Source: Ophthalmolycus amberensis (Eukaryota; Chordata; Actinopteri; Perciformes; Zoarcidae). From it: a stretch of 64,000 nucleotides of DNA. This document shows positions 14,101 to 27,200 of this stretch, in pieces. A program made the position numbers and the translations under genes. Where the stretch lies: positions 945,001 to 1,009,000 of the forward strand of contig JAFEUB010000796.1 in NCBI GenBank assembly GCA_024529925.1, read 5' to 3'. The notes under the pieces were generated by a model. The model was not told the origin of the DNA and made no database searches. It was given only the letters and a program-made list of their open reading frames with translations. How positions within the stretch are numbered: the stretch's first letter is position 1; every line of letters begins with the position of its first letter.

Positions 14101-17100
14101 TTAGGGGAGCAGACAAAGGCCGAGCCGATTTTTGATTTTCTCTCTGATCGAAGTCGTTTCCCCACCTATTGCTTCTCATAATTAAGACTGTACATCTAGA
14201 GGTGGACAAGTTCTTGTTTGTCTATCTGTCTCTTTGACTGAACCCGTGCCCTGAGGGAAGGCGTCAATAAAACATTTGCTTCCGGTGGCAAAGCAAATTC
14301 ACAAATATCACAAATTTGCATCACAAGGAGTTCAACTTTAGTGAACTTGTGTATATGCGGTTGTCCCCACTTGGCACTGCCCACATTTGCATATATATTT
14401 GCACATGTGTGACCCTGCCCTGAATCTTTTTTCCTTGTCATCACAACGTCAACTTGTGCGATAAACACATCGCGAAAGACTGCAATATTGAGCGAGAGCA
14501 AGCGACGTTGCTTCTTATGCTCCACTCCGAGACTTTTCTCTGCTCTGCCTGAGTCTGTCTTTGCACAAGTAGGGTGTTCGTTATCGCACATTGTCCTCAT
14601 ATCGTGCAGCCCTAATGAGCGGTTGAGTCAGAGGAACGCACATGGCTGAGACTGAAAATATGTTCCAGAGTGCCCTATAATAAGCAGGAACAATGTGGCT
14701 GCCACCTGTCCGGCAGCATGCAGGGGATGACGTGCGGGTTAGGAAGAGGATTGTGGCACAAGAGGGCGGGGCTAAGATGCACGTGAGGGCTAACATGGTA
14801 CTAACATGGGAGTCGGCCCTTGGTGAGCACAGTGTCATCAGGGGCAGATCGGTGGTTTCCCGGCATTCACCCAAAACCTCATCCAGCTTCAAAGCATCTC
14901 ACTCTTCTCTTGTGAGCCCCTTCTGTATTACCAGTGCTATGACTATATAACCCCTTCAAACCCATAGAACCGAGAGCTGGCTTTTTCTGACTAAATGTTT
15001 GTACTGTAGCTACACACACACTGATGTGAGTCATGTTTTTCACTGTCCCATGTGAGCGTGTCTGAGTCACGTCATTCTGAGCACATTCAAAAATACTGAC
15101 AGTATAAATGAATGCATATACAATACTTCAATACTCAAACCACATACTGTATACAAAAACTGATAATTAGCTTTGCATTACCACAAGGATAGACACAGAG
15201 AAGCCTATTGATATTGTCCAGTGTTTTTATGATCGGGTATTATTAGCAGGTGTTATTCCAGATGTTGAGCTGTAGCTGAGAGCTTTAGCAGTACAGAGGT
15301 CCACTGTTGGTCTAGTGTTTCAAGACTACACCACATTTAAACCAGATGCAAACCATAATATACAGTACAAGATCAGAACACTACATAGTTACATATTGTT
15401 TGTCTCTGGTTTCTTTGATCTACATTATTACTATTGTTTTGACATTTGGTGGGCACATGTTAGATGCAGTACAGAGGATCAGACTTTCACAGAGGTCCGT
15501 TTTCAAATTGGATCTCAAGAAGTGGGGTTTTTTTCTTTCCAGACTTAAGTTCAATAAAAACATCTTTAAATAAAAATGTTATTCAATCTTGAAGCTATTT
15601 GGCCAAGTAGCAGTATTATTTGATCATCAGGAGATAAATGACTTCACTGAAATGAGGACCGATAGACTTTAGTATTTATTCTCAAAGACAATTTCTCATC
15701 AGCATTGCATTTTTTTAAGAACAAATCACAGTTTAGATCTACTGTGCTGATGAACTAAACCATGTAAACATGGAAAGTATGTCATTAGGGTTATGAATTG
15801 AGCATCTCCCTTCAGGAAACAATACATTGAATAGGTGGCAGGAAACAGGAAGGGGTCCTAAGGGCCCTGACACACCAAGCTGACTGTCGGCCACTAAATT
15901 ACCACCCTTACATGTTCATCCAACATGTTCTACATTGGTTTCCAATGCTTACATTTAAATATAATTTACAGTTGCATCTACTAACAAACGATACAGTGTT
16001 AACAGTGGTGTATAGTAACGAAGTAGAAATACTTCGTTACTGTACTTAAGTAGTTTTTTTGGGTATCTGTACTTTACTTTACTACTTATATTTCTATTTA
16101 CTTTTACTTTTACTTCACTACATTTTGCAAAGAAAACCGATACTTTTACTCCGATACATTTCCCCTGAAACCTTCGTTACTCGCTACAAAATCAAATCTA
16201 TCTTTAGAAACAAAATGAATCATGAGACCAGCGTCGGGGACTGTGGTGGAACACAGACTGCAAGCAAGCAGGTTTGGTGAATCAGTGGTCCTAGCAGCAA
16301 GTTAAATCATTGGTTAATCACGTTAATGCACAATTGCAAACGAGTGCTCTCAAAGCCGCGGTGTTTTGATTCCCAGTGATGCCCAGGATGCTACATGCTA
16401 TAAGCTAGCGGGCGACTACCTGAGTAGAATTCCACTCTACGATTACTGATTTCATGATGGAAGCAGAAATGGAAGCACCTGCTACTCCCGCAACAAACTA
16501 CGGTGGTGACGAAGACCAACACCCGTGGATCGCTAGCGAGTTAGTGAGCTGAGGAAGTGTTGACAGTTGTGCAGCACTTGTTGGCTAACGTTAGCTGTAG
16601 CTATATACACGGATTGACAGGAGCCGCGAGACCGCAGCATTCGGGGAATCCTTCGCAGCTGTGCGCAAGCTGTCTGTGACGCTGAACACACCTCTACCTG
16701 CCTCAGCGGCCTGTGAAAGGCTATTTAGCATCGCAGGACTAGTCTTCAGCCCAAGAAGAGCGAGACTGAATTCTCCATTTTGAAGATGAACAGGACATGT
16801 TTCAGTTTCAAGTACGGTAATGACTGTGTTGTTGCTTTAGTATTGATCATGTTTTCATATTTGAGTCATGTTGTGGATGATCAGATGGCGTTATGATGGT
16901 AGCAGTCGCCCAATTGCAGATTCAGCTTGAGCAAAACCTTTTCCCATTGTGTTCAATTCAGGCCCATAGGAGTTTACAAGGCAGGCGTCCTTTCTCAAAA
17001 CACTGACCTGATGCATCAAGTGGATATGTTTTGCTGAACACAATATTATGCATTTGCCCTCTACATCCTCTAGTCGGAATGAGCATACTTATAAACGCAC

Positions 17101-20100
17101 TGTTACAACTCCTTCATCGTGTCATATTGCTTTTCGGAGAATTATGATGATAAGTTCATAGTAGATGCAAAAGTATACTTATGTACAATATATTATGTTG
17201 AACATTGTTGCTCCTGCATGGATCACAGCCAACCCAATTATGTTCAACACAGCTCCATGTCCTTGGTCATGGAGCCACAGCACTTAAAAGAATAAACTTC
17301 ATAATTCTCAAAATTATGACCCTTCGCTTTTTTATTAACAGCATTTACTTGTACTTTTACTTTCAATGAACAGGTTATGATGTTCATTTAATGTTCAGGT
17401 TATGATGTACATTTAATATCAGAAAATTACTTTTGATACTTAAGTACTTTTGTACTTAAGTACAATAAATATCAGATACTTTAAGACTTTTACTCAAGTA
17501 GTATTCTAATAGGTGACTTTTTACTTGTGTGATAGTGTGAGGGGATTACTAAAAATACTATTATTTTAAAATACATTTGTACATGCTTCACAAACAGGGG
17601 CGGATCTATCTGTGTAAATACTATTTTTCTTCAGCAGAATAAATTGTGGGCATGTATTTGCTTGAGCCAGTTGAAGGCATGTTGCCACTGTACGCACACA
17701 CTGTGTGCACATGATCAGGATGGTACCACCTCCGCCTCATTTTGAGCTGGGAAAAACCCTGATAATCAAGTACAAGTATTTCATCGTCCAACACATACAG
17801 CCTCAGGGAAAAACAACTTGCTTAACATCTCAACCACAATTTCCACACGCCTGACGGAACGACTCAGAAGTTCAGAAACTACCCTGTATGCTGTGTAACA
17901 ACAACCAGAGATGCTGAGATGCAGTTTATAAACTGTATTGACTCACTGGATTCAACCATTGCGATCACTACTGCAAGATAAATTAAAGTATAACTGTTGT
18001 GTAACTATGAGGAACAACACTTCAGACACGATTTAATAAAGTGCTGAAAACTCCATTAATCTACGCAAGTCCCCGATATCACTGTGGAAAACAAATGTAT
18101 TGAGACCAAACTCATCTTGAATTCCAAGCCTGAGAGAAGCTCAGGCATTTCCAAGTTTACAATCACGCTGTCTAAATCTGACATATCACTGCAACAGATC
18201 ACATCCATATTCTGCAGCTGTTTAATGTATAACGTATAATTACATTGTGTGCGTTTGTGTCTGAAACATTGTGATCAATTACAAGAAAGATAACATTTTG
18301 TTTCAAATCAGCAGCTACCATTTGCGAACTAATCGCTTTTCTTGGAATCCCGTCTCCAGGGTCATTGCATAATGAGCTGAGATGTCGTTAGCGGCCATAA
18401 AACTGTCGAGTGGTTGCACATCACAATGATGCCAGGCCAAAGAGCTGGATAACGCCCAGCTTTTAATTGTTATAAGAGAACTCAGTCAGAAATACCAGAG
18501 TACCGTATGTAGCTGCAAGTGGTATTTTTGTAATCATTATCAAAATAGAAGTTATGTTGAAAAAAAAAGAATATCCACATATGTGTGTTTAGGAGGAAAA
18601 TAAAGACACAAATAGGCAATCTTTTGTGTGGTTATTGTCACAAAAGCCAATAAACCACCAGCAGCCACACCTCCGCCAACCTGAGTCAGTTGTTACACCT
18701 GAACACCACATGTTCTAATTGAGCGTGTGTGAAAACTAGATCTACAGAGAGCAGAGAAGTCAAAATAGATCGCTTTAAAAGTGACGGTTAAATGGCTAAA
18801 AATAGGCAGCTTCTGCAACTCAAAATGATGGAAGAATTTAACTCGACCAAACCTACAATACTGAAAAGACAGACCAAGCCTAAACATTGACAACTCCAGA
18901 ATCATTATGTCTGGCAAGAAAAAAATATTTTCACTTTTATATAATGAACGAATATAATTACACGAATAACTAACAACTATGGACCATTGACGGATGGTTT
19001 TGATGAAAGGGTACTTGACGACTTATCTAAGAAAACACTACAATAAAAGGGAATCACTGCTGCTCTGTTCTGAAAATTAAATATAAAACGCAGATATAGA
19101 ATTCTTCCCATTTATATCAGGAAACTAAAAGGTGGTTCAATCAAGCAAACAATAAGGACAAGCAAGAAATATTGAACATTAAATAATCTACAGTAAAACA
19201 TAATGTTTAACATTAGATTTTTAACATTAAAATGTTTAATATTAAGAAAGGTCTTTGCTACAACAGACTGTTTAACCTTGCACCCTAAAGTCACCATGCT
19301 GCCAATAGAAGATGCTGAGGGCGGTTTTGATGTCTCGGAGACGGCTTCTTATGACAGAAAGCTATACTGATGGTGTGATTTCTAGCCTGGGGGAGGGTCA
19401 TCACAGGAGGAGGAAGAGGGAGATACTGAGAGAGGGGGGGGGGGGGGGATTAAGGGAGGAAATAAAGACAGCAGGAGATGGAAAAAAAATAGCCCTGCAG
19501 CCTGGCAAGCCTCAGTACTGCTACCTCCAGATGCATGATGTGCCTTAACCTCAATCAGGCAATTTTCAAACAGAATGTCTTTCCACGACCAAAGGCCATG
19601 TGAGTTGAAGAGAATCACTTACTTACCCATTATGTTCGAGTTCACGAAAGGTGTTGGGGACAATCCTTTATGGGAAACTAATCGACTGTCACTCAAATGA
19701 TCGCCGTAATGAGGGCTGTCAGCGAAACCCTGGGGAAAGAGATCAGAATATTAAGCACATTATCGGGCAACTTCACTAATTGAGTGAGATGGCATTGCAC
19801 TAATTAGGAAGAGGAGAGCACAACTGGTTAGTTATGCTAATACATTTAAAGAGCCAGGAAAGAAAAACAGATCTTTAAATCTCTGTGACTGACATTTTCC
19901 CTGTTGGTTCACTTTAATAATACGTATACATTTATGACCCCATCATTTGCCATGTAGAGACAATTATTCAGTGGAATTGTTTGTTTCTATTATTTAACTT
20001 TTAATATTTATCATATCATTTTACTTCTCTCCTCTTACTATTTTGTAAAGTATTTTGAGCTGCATGAAAGGTGCGATATGAATTCATTATTATTATTTCC

Positions 20101-22508
20101 CATTTTTTGTTGGGAGTGTTGGAGGAGGCAGAATAATTCTCTCACCACGTTAGCTAACGCTGGGGAGCAAGTTGTGTTGGCTTGTTTTTCAATGATGGCT
20201 GAAGAAACATTTCTTTGAATGTGTACAGTCATTCTCCGGGACCAGATTGGCTGACCGTTATATCCTCACTCAATGGCCAGACATTTACACACCTGATAGA
20301 GAAATCAAAGCATGCATGATAAAGAGAAGCTGAGGGCGCATACATCTTTGGATGCCTATAACTATCCTGCAGAAACAGTTGCTATTCCAGCATTGGCAAC
20401 AGCTGCCTACACTGCACAGCAACCCAAAAAAGGGGGACAGACTTATCAAAACGAGAATTTGACAAATATCGGCCAAGTGTTTCAGAGATGAAGAGAAAAT
20501 GTTGCTAATAGTTTGGCTTTTAAGACAAATGAGCCAAAGACTCACTGCTGCGGCTACCGCTAGCTGAACATTTTCTCTCCATCTCTCAAATAGTTTGGCC
20601 TTCTGCGTGAGCTCACATTTGCAGTGCAGCAGTCATGATGGCTGACGTAAGCAGAAGGTAAAGCTCAATTATTAGCAACATTGTCTCTCCATCTCTGAAA
20701 CGCTTCACTGATATTGTAGCTCGCTAGAGCCTCAAATCGCAGTTTTTCATCACAAAGGTATCTGAGAAAATTTCAAGGTGGAGCCTTACTCCTCTGGTTC
20801 TGGCACCCAACAACACGATGACATTTTATGTGTGACTGTAGCCTACTACTCTGATGTGATTTGTGTTTGTATCCAGTCTTTCCTTTGTTTTGCATCCGGT
20901 GAACACAGTGATGTTATCATGACGTTGGCACAGGTTCTATAGGCTAGTTGTTAAAAGAGACAGATTGTTTTTTACACCATAGTAAAACCATCTCTTGGCC
21001 AACTATCACGAGTTTTGGAATTAAAACACATTACCACTAAATTCTTCAGCATATGAACTTCATATTGCCAACAACATATCAGCACCAATAAAGAGGGTGA
21101 TGTAAATATTTGTGCTGTTTTTTAGCTCTTAGAAAACAACTGAACAATACGTCTATAAAACAAACATCTAACCCTTGAAAATTCAGTTGTGTTGACATTT
21201 GAGTTTTCTTCTTGATTCTACGATTTGATCTCTACGATAACAGGTTTATATATATCACCAGTTCATAAGAAGGTGTTGTTACATAGAAGAGAAAGAAACA
21301 GAGAGATGCAATCCCATATCATTCCCAGGTACCTGCAGCTTAAAGAAATTGTCTTTTTCTCCTTCAGCTTAACAGAGCCTTTTCATGACAGTTATCAGCT
21401 TCGGGGGCTTAGGTCTAAATATCGGTCACAGTATGGTTTTTGAAACTCGGGGTCCTATGTAATAAAAGATAGTCTGTTACAGTGCTAATCCCAAACCCTG
21501 TGAAAATCCTCCTGTGCTTCAGTCAAATACATCTCCCCAAACTACATTAACTCCCACCAGGGGGACCGAGGAGCAGAGGGCTTGCATTTCTATAGAGCTA
21601 TGTTCACCAACTCATACCCTTTGCATTCAACATACAGTAAAAAAAAAAGTAAATCTTATTATCCATCTTTTTTTGTGAGTGGATGGTGATGGAGTAATTT
21701 CAAAGGCAGTGGAGTGTTGTGCTGTGTCGAGGGAATCCTCAGAGATTCACTATTGTGCTGCTGCCAGGCCGCACACACTGTTAATCACACCATGAACAGA
21801 CTCAATAACAACAACAGCCCTGTGAGGGAGGCTCTAGCAAACTAACACACACAGACTTACACAGCTAACGTAAGCAGGCGAAAAAACATCTCAAACTACA
21901 GACTTACAGGAATAGTTCAACATTTTAGAAAATACACGTATTTGCTTTCTGACAGTGAATTGGATGAGGAGATTGATACCCCTCTTGTATTTGTCCATTA
22001 AACATTAGGCTAGAGACAGCAGCCAGTTAGCTTAGCTTAGCATAAAGACTGAAAATAGGGGGAATCAGCTAGCCTGGCTCTCCCCAACGATTACCAAAAA
22101 CACTATAACCAGCACCTCTAAAGCTAACTACCGGTAATTGACATGTTATATTTTGTTTACAAAAGGTACAAAAGCAAAAAAACAAGAATTTGCCATTTCA
22201 CTGGGGTTATGTGCCTCCGCTTTTTGCCAGGCAACTGCTTTCAACCAAAAAATAAAATGTCAAATTGACATTAAATGCTTCATTTCTTTTCCAGATTAGA
22301 CAAACACCATATAACGTGTTAATTAGTGAGTTTTAGATCTGGCTGTGTCCCCTTGTTTTCACTCTTAGCCCTGGCTATAGCCTTTAGACAAATCATAGAG
22401 TGGTAATTAATTGTATCACCTAACTCTGTGTTTCCCAAAAAGTCAAACCACTTGATCATGAACCAACAAGTCTTCGATTGTTATGACCACCACTGTCAAT
22501 CCAGGCTC

Positions 22509-22560
<52 letters not shown>

Positions 22561-24248
22561 AATGCAAACATCTGGGACTGTTGGATCATCAATAACAGAT
22601 CCCTCATCATTCCCAAACACTAGTGCCCTACACTAGTGCCTGAGACACTAACACACGCTGTCATCGCTGCCACAGGGCAACGTTGGCACTATTGGCGAAA
22701 TAACTGTCAGATTACTGTGGCAGCATGCAGGCCTTTTCCCCCCAATCACTCGCCGCGACGTTTAAAAAGTCATCTCTTCAACACTCTGCGCTGCGTCCCA
22801 GGTGAGCATGTGGCTGCATGTGGCAGCTTGGGAAGTGATGATATGGTCTTGATGGATGCGCGTGGGGTCGGGTATCAAGTCGGGGCTGGGCACTGGGGAA
22901 GTGGGGGTTGTCGTGCGGTGGCGGTGGGCACAGCCCCGACTGTCAGACCGCCAGCCTACAGCCACAGCTGCCCAGGATACAGCGGCTGGCCGGGAGCCAA
23001 GGTCAGCGCGGCGGGGCTCGGGACTGTTCACAGTTGACTGATCACACACTCGTAGCTCACCCGCTCAAACAAGCTCAGGGACAAGACTGAATTCCCTTCG
23101 TAACAGACTGAAAGATAAAGCACTGATTTCTTCCGAGAGCCTTGGACAGATATTGTGAATAGAGTATATTTTGTGAAATAGCTCTCATTTTTTAATCAAT
23201 TATTTGATTCTCATTGGAATGAAACTCCTAAAATCGTCTTATGACTAAGGCAATTCACCACAGACGAGAGTAATGCCCAAGCTTGTTCCACAATGTAACA
23301 CACACTGTTAGCCTTTTACCAGACACTTTCATAATCAAGGAGAAGAGAGTGAGAAGAAGTCCTCTTAAAGTCTCAGGGACACGATCACCTCTGCAAATAT
23401 GCAAAAGTAGATCTACAAGAAGCTTTCATTGGGTGTGAATGCTGAAAGTACACTTATATTCTTCTGTATTTTTCAACAGAGAAACTTAATTCAAACATCA
23501 AACATTCAGCTTAATTAGGACATTCCAGCTATTTCTATTATTACTGAATGCATTTAACTTTCCACATTCAAATGAATGGACTCAATGTTCAGAACTGAAA
23601 CATTTTTACACTTCATGCATTCTCAACTCTTATCCAGTCACTCTTATCCTTATCATTCACACTTTCAGCTACAGTAGGAACCCCATTCAAACCTTAAAAA
23701 TGTCCAAATCTTTTATACATTCTGGGTTTTATTCAACTTTCTTTGACGCTTAATAAAACTATCTTAGTTGTTTACATTTGTTTGTGTGGGATGGAATGTT
23801 TAGAGTGCGAGAGGAGCCTTACGATCTTAAAAAATGATCTCGCTCTCATTCCCACAATTATTACCCTTCATTCATAATGTTAGCTTCAAACGGTAGGAAA
23901 TTATATTCTCTTTCATACAATGTAGCTATGGAAGCAAACAGACTTAAACAGTTGGCACTGTGAGCCTGAAACTGACAGGAGTGCAAAGGATGTCACGCAT
24001 TGACTTCCATGGAAACTGAGACCAGAAATTTCAGAAAGCAGAAAGTGACAGTTTTCTAACAAATATAAAATTGATCTCATGGTGCCATTTTTGGCTCATG
24101 AGAATATTTTTTGGGAAGGAGCGCCTCAGCATAATTTCAGTAAAATGGTCTGACCCAGGAGTCACTTAGCTGTTACCATCACCATGGCAACGTTTGATTG
24201 CAGCTGGAGAGACACAGCTGATTGAGATGAGCTAATTAGTGCAGTTTG

Positions 24249-24279
<31 letters not shown>

Positions 24280-27200
24280 GGACATAAATAACATGTTTCT
24301 CTACCTATTCATACTTTTAGCTGGAAACTCAATTCAAACCTACAATGTTCCACATCTTTCAAACATTATGGGCCTATTATTCAATATTGTTCAAGCAAGC
24401 AATTCAGATTAGCGTCAGCTTCTCAACATCCAGCATTCACAGCACAGTGTCCTTAGAAGTTAGCTTTCTCACATTTTGATTAGTTCTTTCAAATATATCT
24501 GATTAAAATGGCGATTTAATATTGCGATTTAAGATTAAAGATTGGTGTAAATTTGAGCATCTTGCCAAAAGTGTGCAGCAATAACTTTCAGCCCCCCTCT
24601 TTTTGATAAATGGGGGGAAAACATGGTTTGAAATTGCAATACAGCACAAGACGTATGCTCATTTCGCAATACAGAAAGTCGTCTTGAACGGTGTTACTAA
24701 GCCAGTCTGCCCACTTAAGTTACACATCATTATACGTTTTGTCAGTTCACGTAAAGTTTTTACAGGGATAAAAAATACGGAATATTTGCTGACGATAGTC
24801 TGGCGATCTGCCCAAGGTGAACCCCGTCTCCGCCCATTGTCAGCTGGGATTGGCTGCAGCCCCCCACGACCCTGTATATGTATAAGTGGTGCTTGCAGAT
24901 AATGGATGGATCATGGAGGGCTTTTTTGCATTCAAACCTTTCATACCAAGACGGACATGATGCTCGCATTCTGTGCATTCCACCGAAAAATGAAAGGTTT
25001 GCACCATCAAACAATCATCAATTAACTGTGTGTATAGAAATAATTGTTCAGGTTTTATAGTAAACATTTGACAATGACTACATGTTATTTTTGACACATA
25101 TACCTGTACTAGATGTTATCTTTATGTTTGTTGTCTTTATAAACTCTATTTTGTTTGTCAAAACAGGACACTATGTCGCTAGATCAATATAAATATAGTA
25201 GTCAGACAGTATGAACTGAATTATGACATTTACATGAAAGAAAATCTATTGATCACGTGAGTAAAAGTCATTATATTGTTGGCTGGCTTGTTTTTACTGT
25301 CATACAAAACTCCAATGGTCATCAGTTAATGATTGACAACAATAATAGGAATAAAATGATTTTCTCTGAATATCATTTTGCAGTGTATCTGGTAAATCAG
25401 CGTCATATCTGTTTAATAAAACAGTCTTAAAATACATTTTCCGTTGAAAAGACTGAAATAATTTAAACAGATTATTGTACACTATGAGGTTCATAAGAAA
25501 TGCAGCTCAGAATATACAGTATGTCATAATGTGTAGGCTATATAAACCAATTATATATCAATATAAGTGTATGTAGATTTATATGCACCTGGAGCACAGA
25601 TATCTCAAGCGCCTCTGTCTTATAATTCAAATCAAGCTGCCTTTGTTACCATAGCCTGTAGATGTTCATTCGGGAAGGGCACAGAGAAATAAACAAGGTA
25701 ACGCAGCCCGAGTGGCTCTGACATTTAACTGAAATCTAATTGAAAGTGACAGGAGATTGACATTAAATGAAATTCATACAGGGCATCTAGCAAAACCAAT
25801 GTGTGAGGGACAAACAAACAGGGAGAGAGCTGTTCACACTTGCTCACACAAACCGTGAGATGTTCTCACTTTAATAGAACAGAGATGCAGTTTAATATGC
25901 ACAGTTTCGTCATCAATTTCAATCATCATTATTATTATTATTATACACATGCATTACACATTTATCGCACTTTTTGGTGCAATCATTTTATTGTGCATTG
26001 TGCCTGTTAAATAAAATAAAGCTTTTTTAGGTCAATAGCAACAATTCACATTGCATTATGCGGTCAATTTATTTAAAAATGAAATTCTCATTTTCTTCTT
26101 TGGTAAACAAATAACATAATTTAATCTGAAGTATTCAGGGTGAACAAAAGACAAACCGTCTCCTAGCATATTGCTGAATAAAATTAAATAAATTATATAT
26201 ATATATACTCATACTTGTCTGTCTAAACACTATTTTTGAATGTTTTTCTTGCTGTCTTTTTTTTTACATATATACAGTATTTGCCTCTGGCTGCATCAGT
26301 TTTCTTAATATAGTGAAGAGGGTGGAACCATGTTACACTGAATCTAATAAGAGCCATCAAATAGTAACTGGGTGCCATTTGCACTGACAAATACAATTTA
26401 CTGTAATGTCTACAAAGATACTGAGCATGTCGAAACCCTTTGTGAGCACAGGAATACAAGTCGAACAAAGAGCTTTCAGCCATCATGTATTTTAGTTAAG
26501 ACAGTTTACTCCTGCTAGTATTTACAGAATATAACTGGCCGGTGGAGGAACAAAGTTATTCCCTCAAATAAATATTTGAACAGACCTTTATGACTAAAAG
26601 GAAGCTTGATTCCACAATAATATCAGATTCCAGTAAAGGTTTCCTGTGAGCTGTATAACATATTTGACTAAACATAAAAAATCAAATCCACCAGCCGTGA
26701 GAACATTAACAAGTCATTGCTGTCACAGAGAAATGTGTCTATTTTAAGTCATACAACATGACTGGTAGTCTGGATAAGGTGAGACTAAAACATTGTGATT
26801 GTACCGGTTTGATGTAATAAGTGTTAAATGATGTGCTGTGAAGCAGAAGGCATTCAGAGGCGTTAAGGTGAGGGTCATCTTACCCGGGAGGACTCGTAGG
26901 AGGGACTGGACTCGCCACCTGGGGCCCAAGATGCTTGGTTGGTCCGCTCATCCATACCTGTCAGAGAAAGAGATGGACGCCTCAGTCAGCAAGTAAAGGT
27001 TACTCACATAGTTCAATGTACATACAGTTTATCTACATTCTCTGCTTCTGTCTCAGATAGAGGCGCGATGAAGAACAACAACTGCATCACAATGACAAAT
27101 ACAATGCTGGTCATTAAATACACACGTTTATGCAGTGTCAATGTGATTTGAGTTTCACATTCTGTTTTCAGTTTAAAACATCAAATATAGAAAATCCTAC

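Larger units (their letters stand above)
16003..17520 (+). mobile_element. internally deleted hAT transposon, copy 1 (Tol2-like type)
   Basis: The element opens with CAGTGGTGTATAGTAACG, the hAT-type terminus, followed by the subterminal AAGTAC/TACTTAAGTA repeats that recur near its right side (17430-17510). Between them are a short N-terminal ORF (16454-16552) and a transposase C-terminal fragment (16622-16783). It matches the copy at 43928-45548 in reverse orientation. Its right end breaks off after GGTGACTTT at about 17520, before the terminus seen in the other copy, so it is immobile. The 8 bases before the left terminus are AGTGTTAA; no matching target duplication exists because the right end is lost. 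Confidence 0.85.
1344..19626 (-). other. tcf12 18.3-kb intron between coding exons 4 and 5
   Basis: This long intron contains an 11-bp tandem repeat (3220-3263), a GC-rich island (about 10690-10830) next to a possible alternative exon, a (GT)32 tract (11103-11166), a MITE end (14601-14615), an internally deleted hAT element (16003-17520), a fragment beginning GGCCCTGACACACCAAGC near 15860 that resembles a dispersed fish repeat, and a 15-base G run (19434-19448). Large intervals such as 5,000-7,400, 8,000-10,600 and 11,600-13,900 show no supported feature. The open frames there are short and unlike known proteins. Confidence 0.7.
19730..26883 (-). other. tcf12 7.2-kb intron between coding exons 3 and 4
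   Basis: This intron contains a LINE-like 3' tail (20036-20097), a dispersed teleost repeat (about 21907-22245), a (TG)n tract (22511-22559), a CpG-rich island (about 22730-23050), an (AC)n tract (24249-24275) and a retroelement-type tail (24814-24911). The rest is AT-rich and featureless to me. Confidence 0.65.

Noticed and set aside
14196..14600. 134-codon minus frame
   Set aside because: It lies within a MITE-like element and resembles no transposase.
20036..20097. A tRNA or structured RNA near the ATT-rich tail
   Set aside because: It fits a LINE-type 3' tail and has no cloverleaf.
22636..23049. 133-codon plus frame and 95-codon minus frame
   Set aside because: They overlap on opposite strands of a GC-rich island where stops are scarce. 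No recognisable domain or splice partner.
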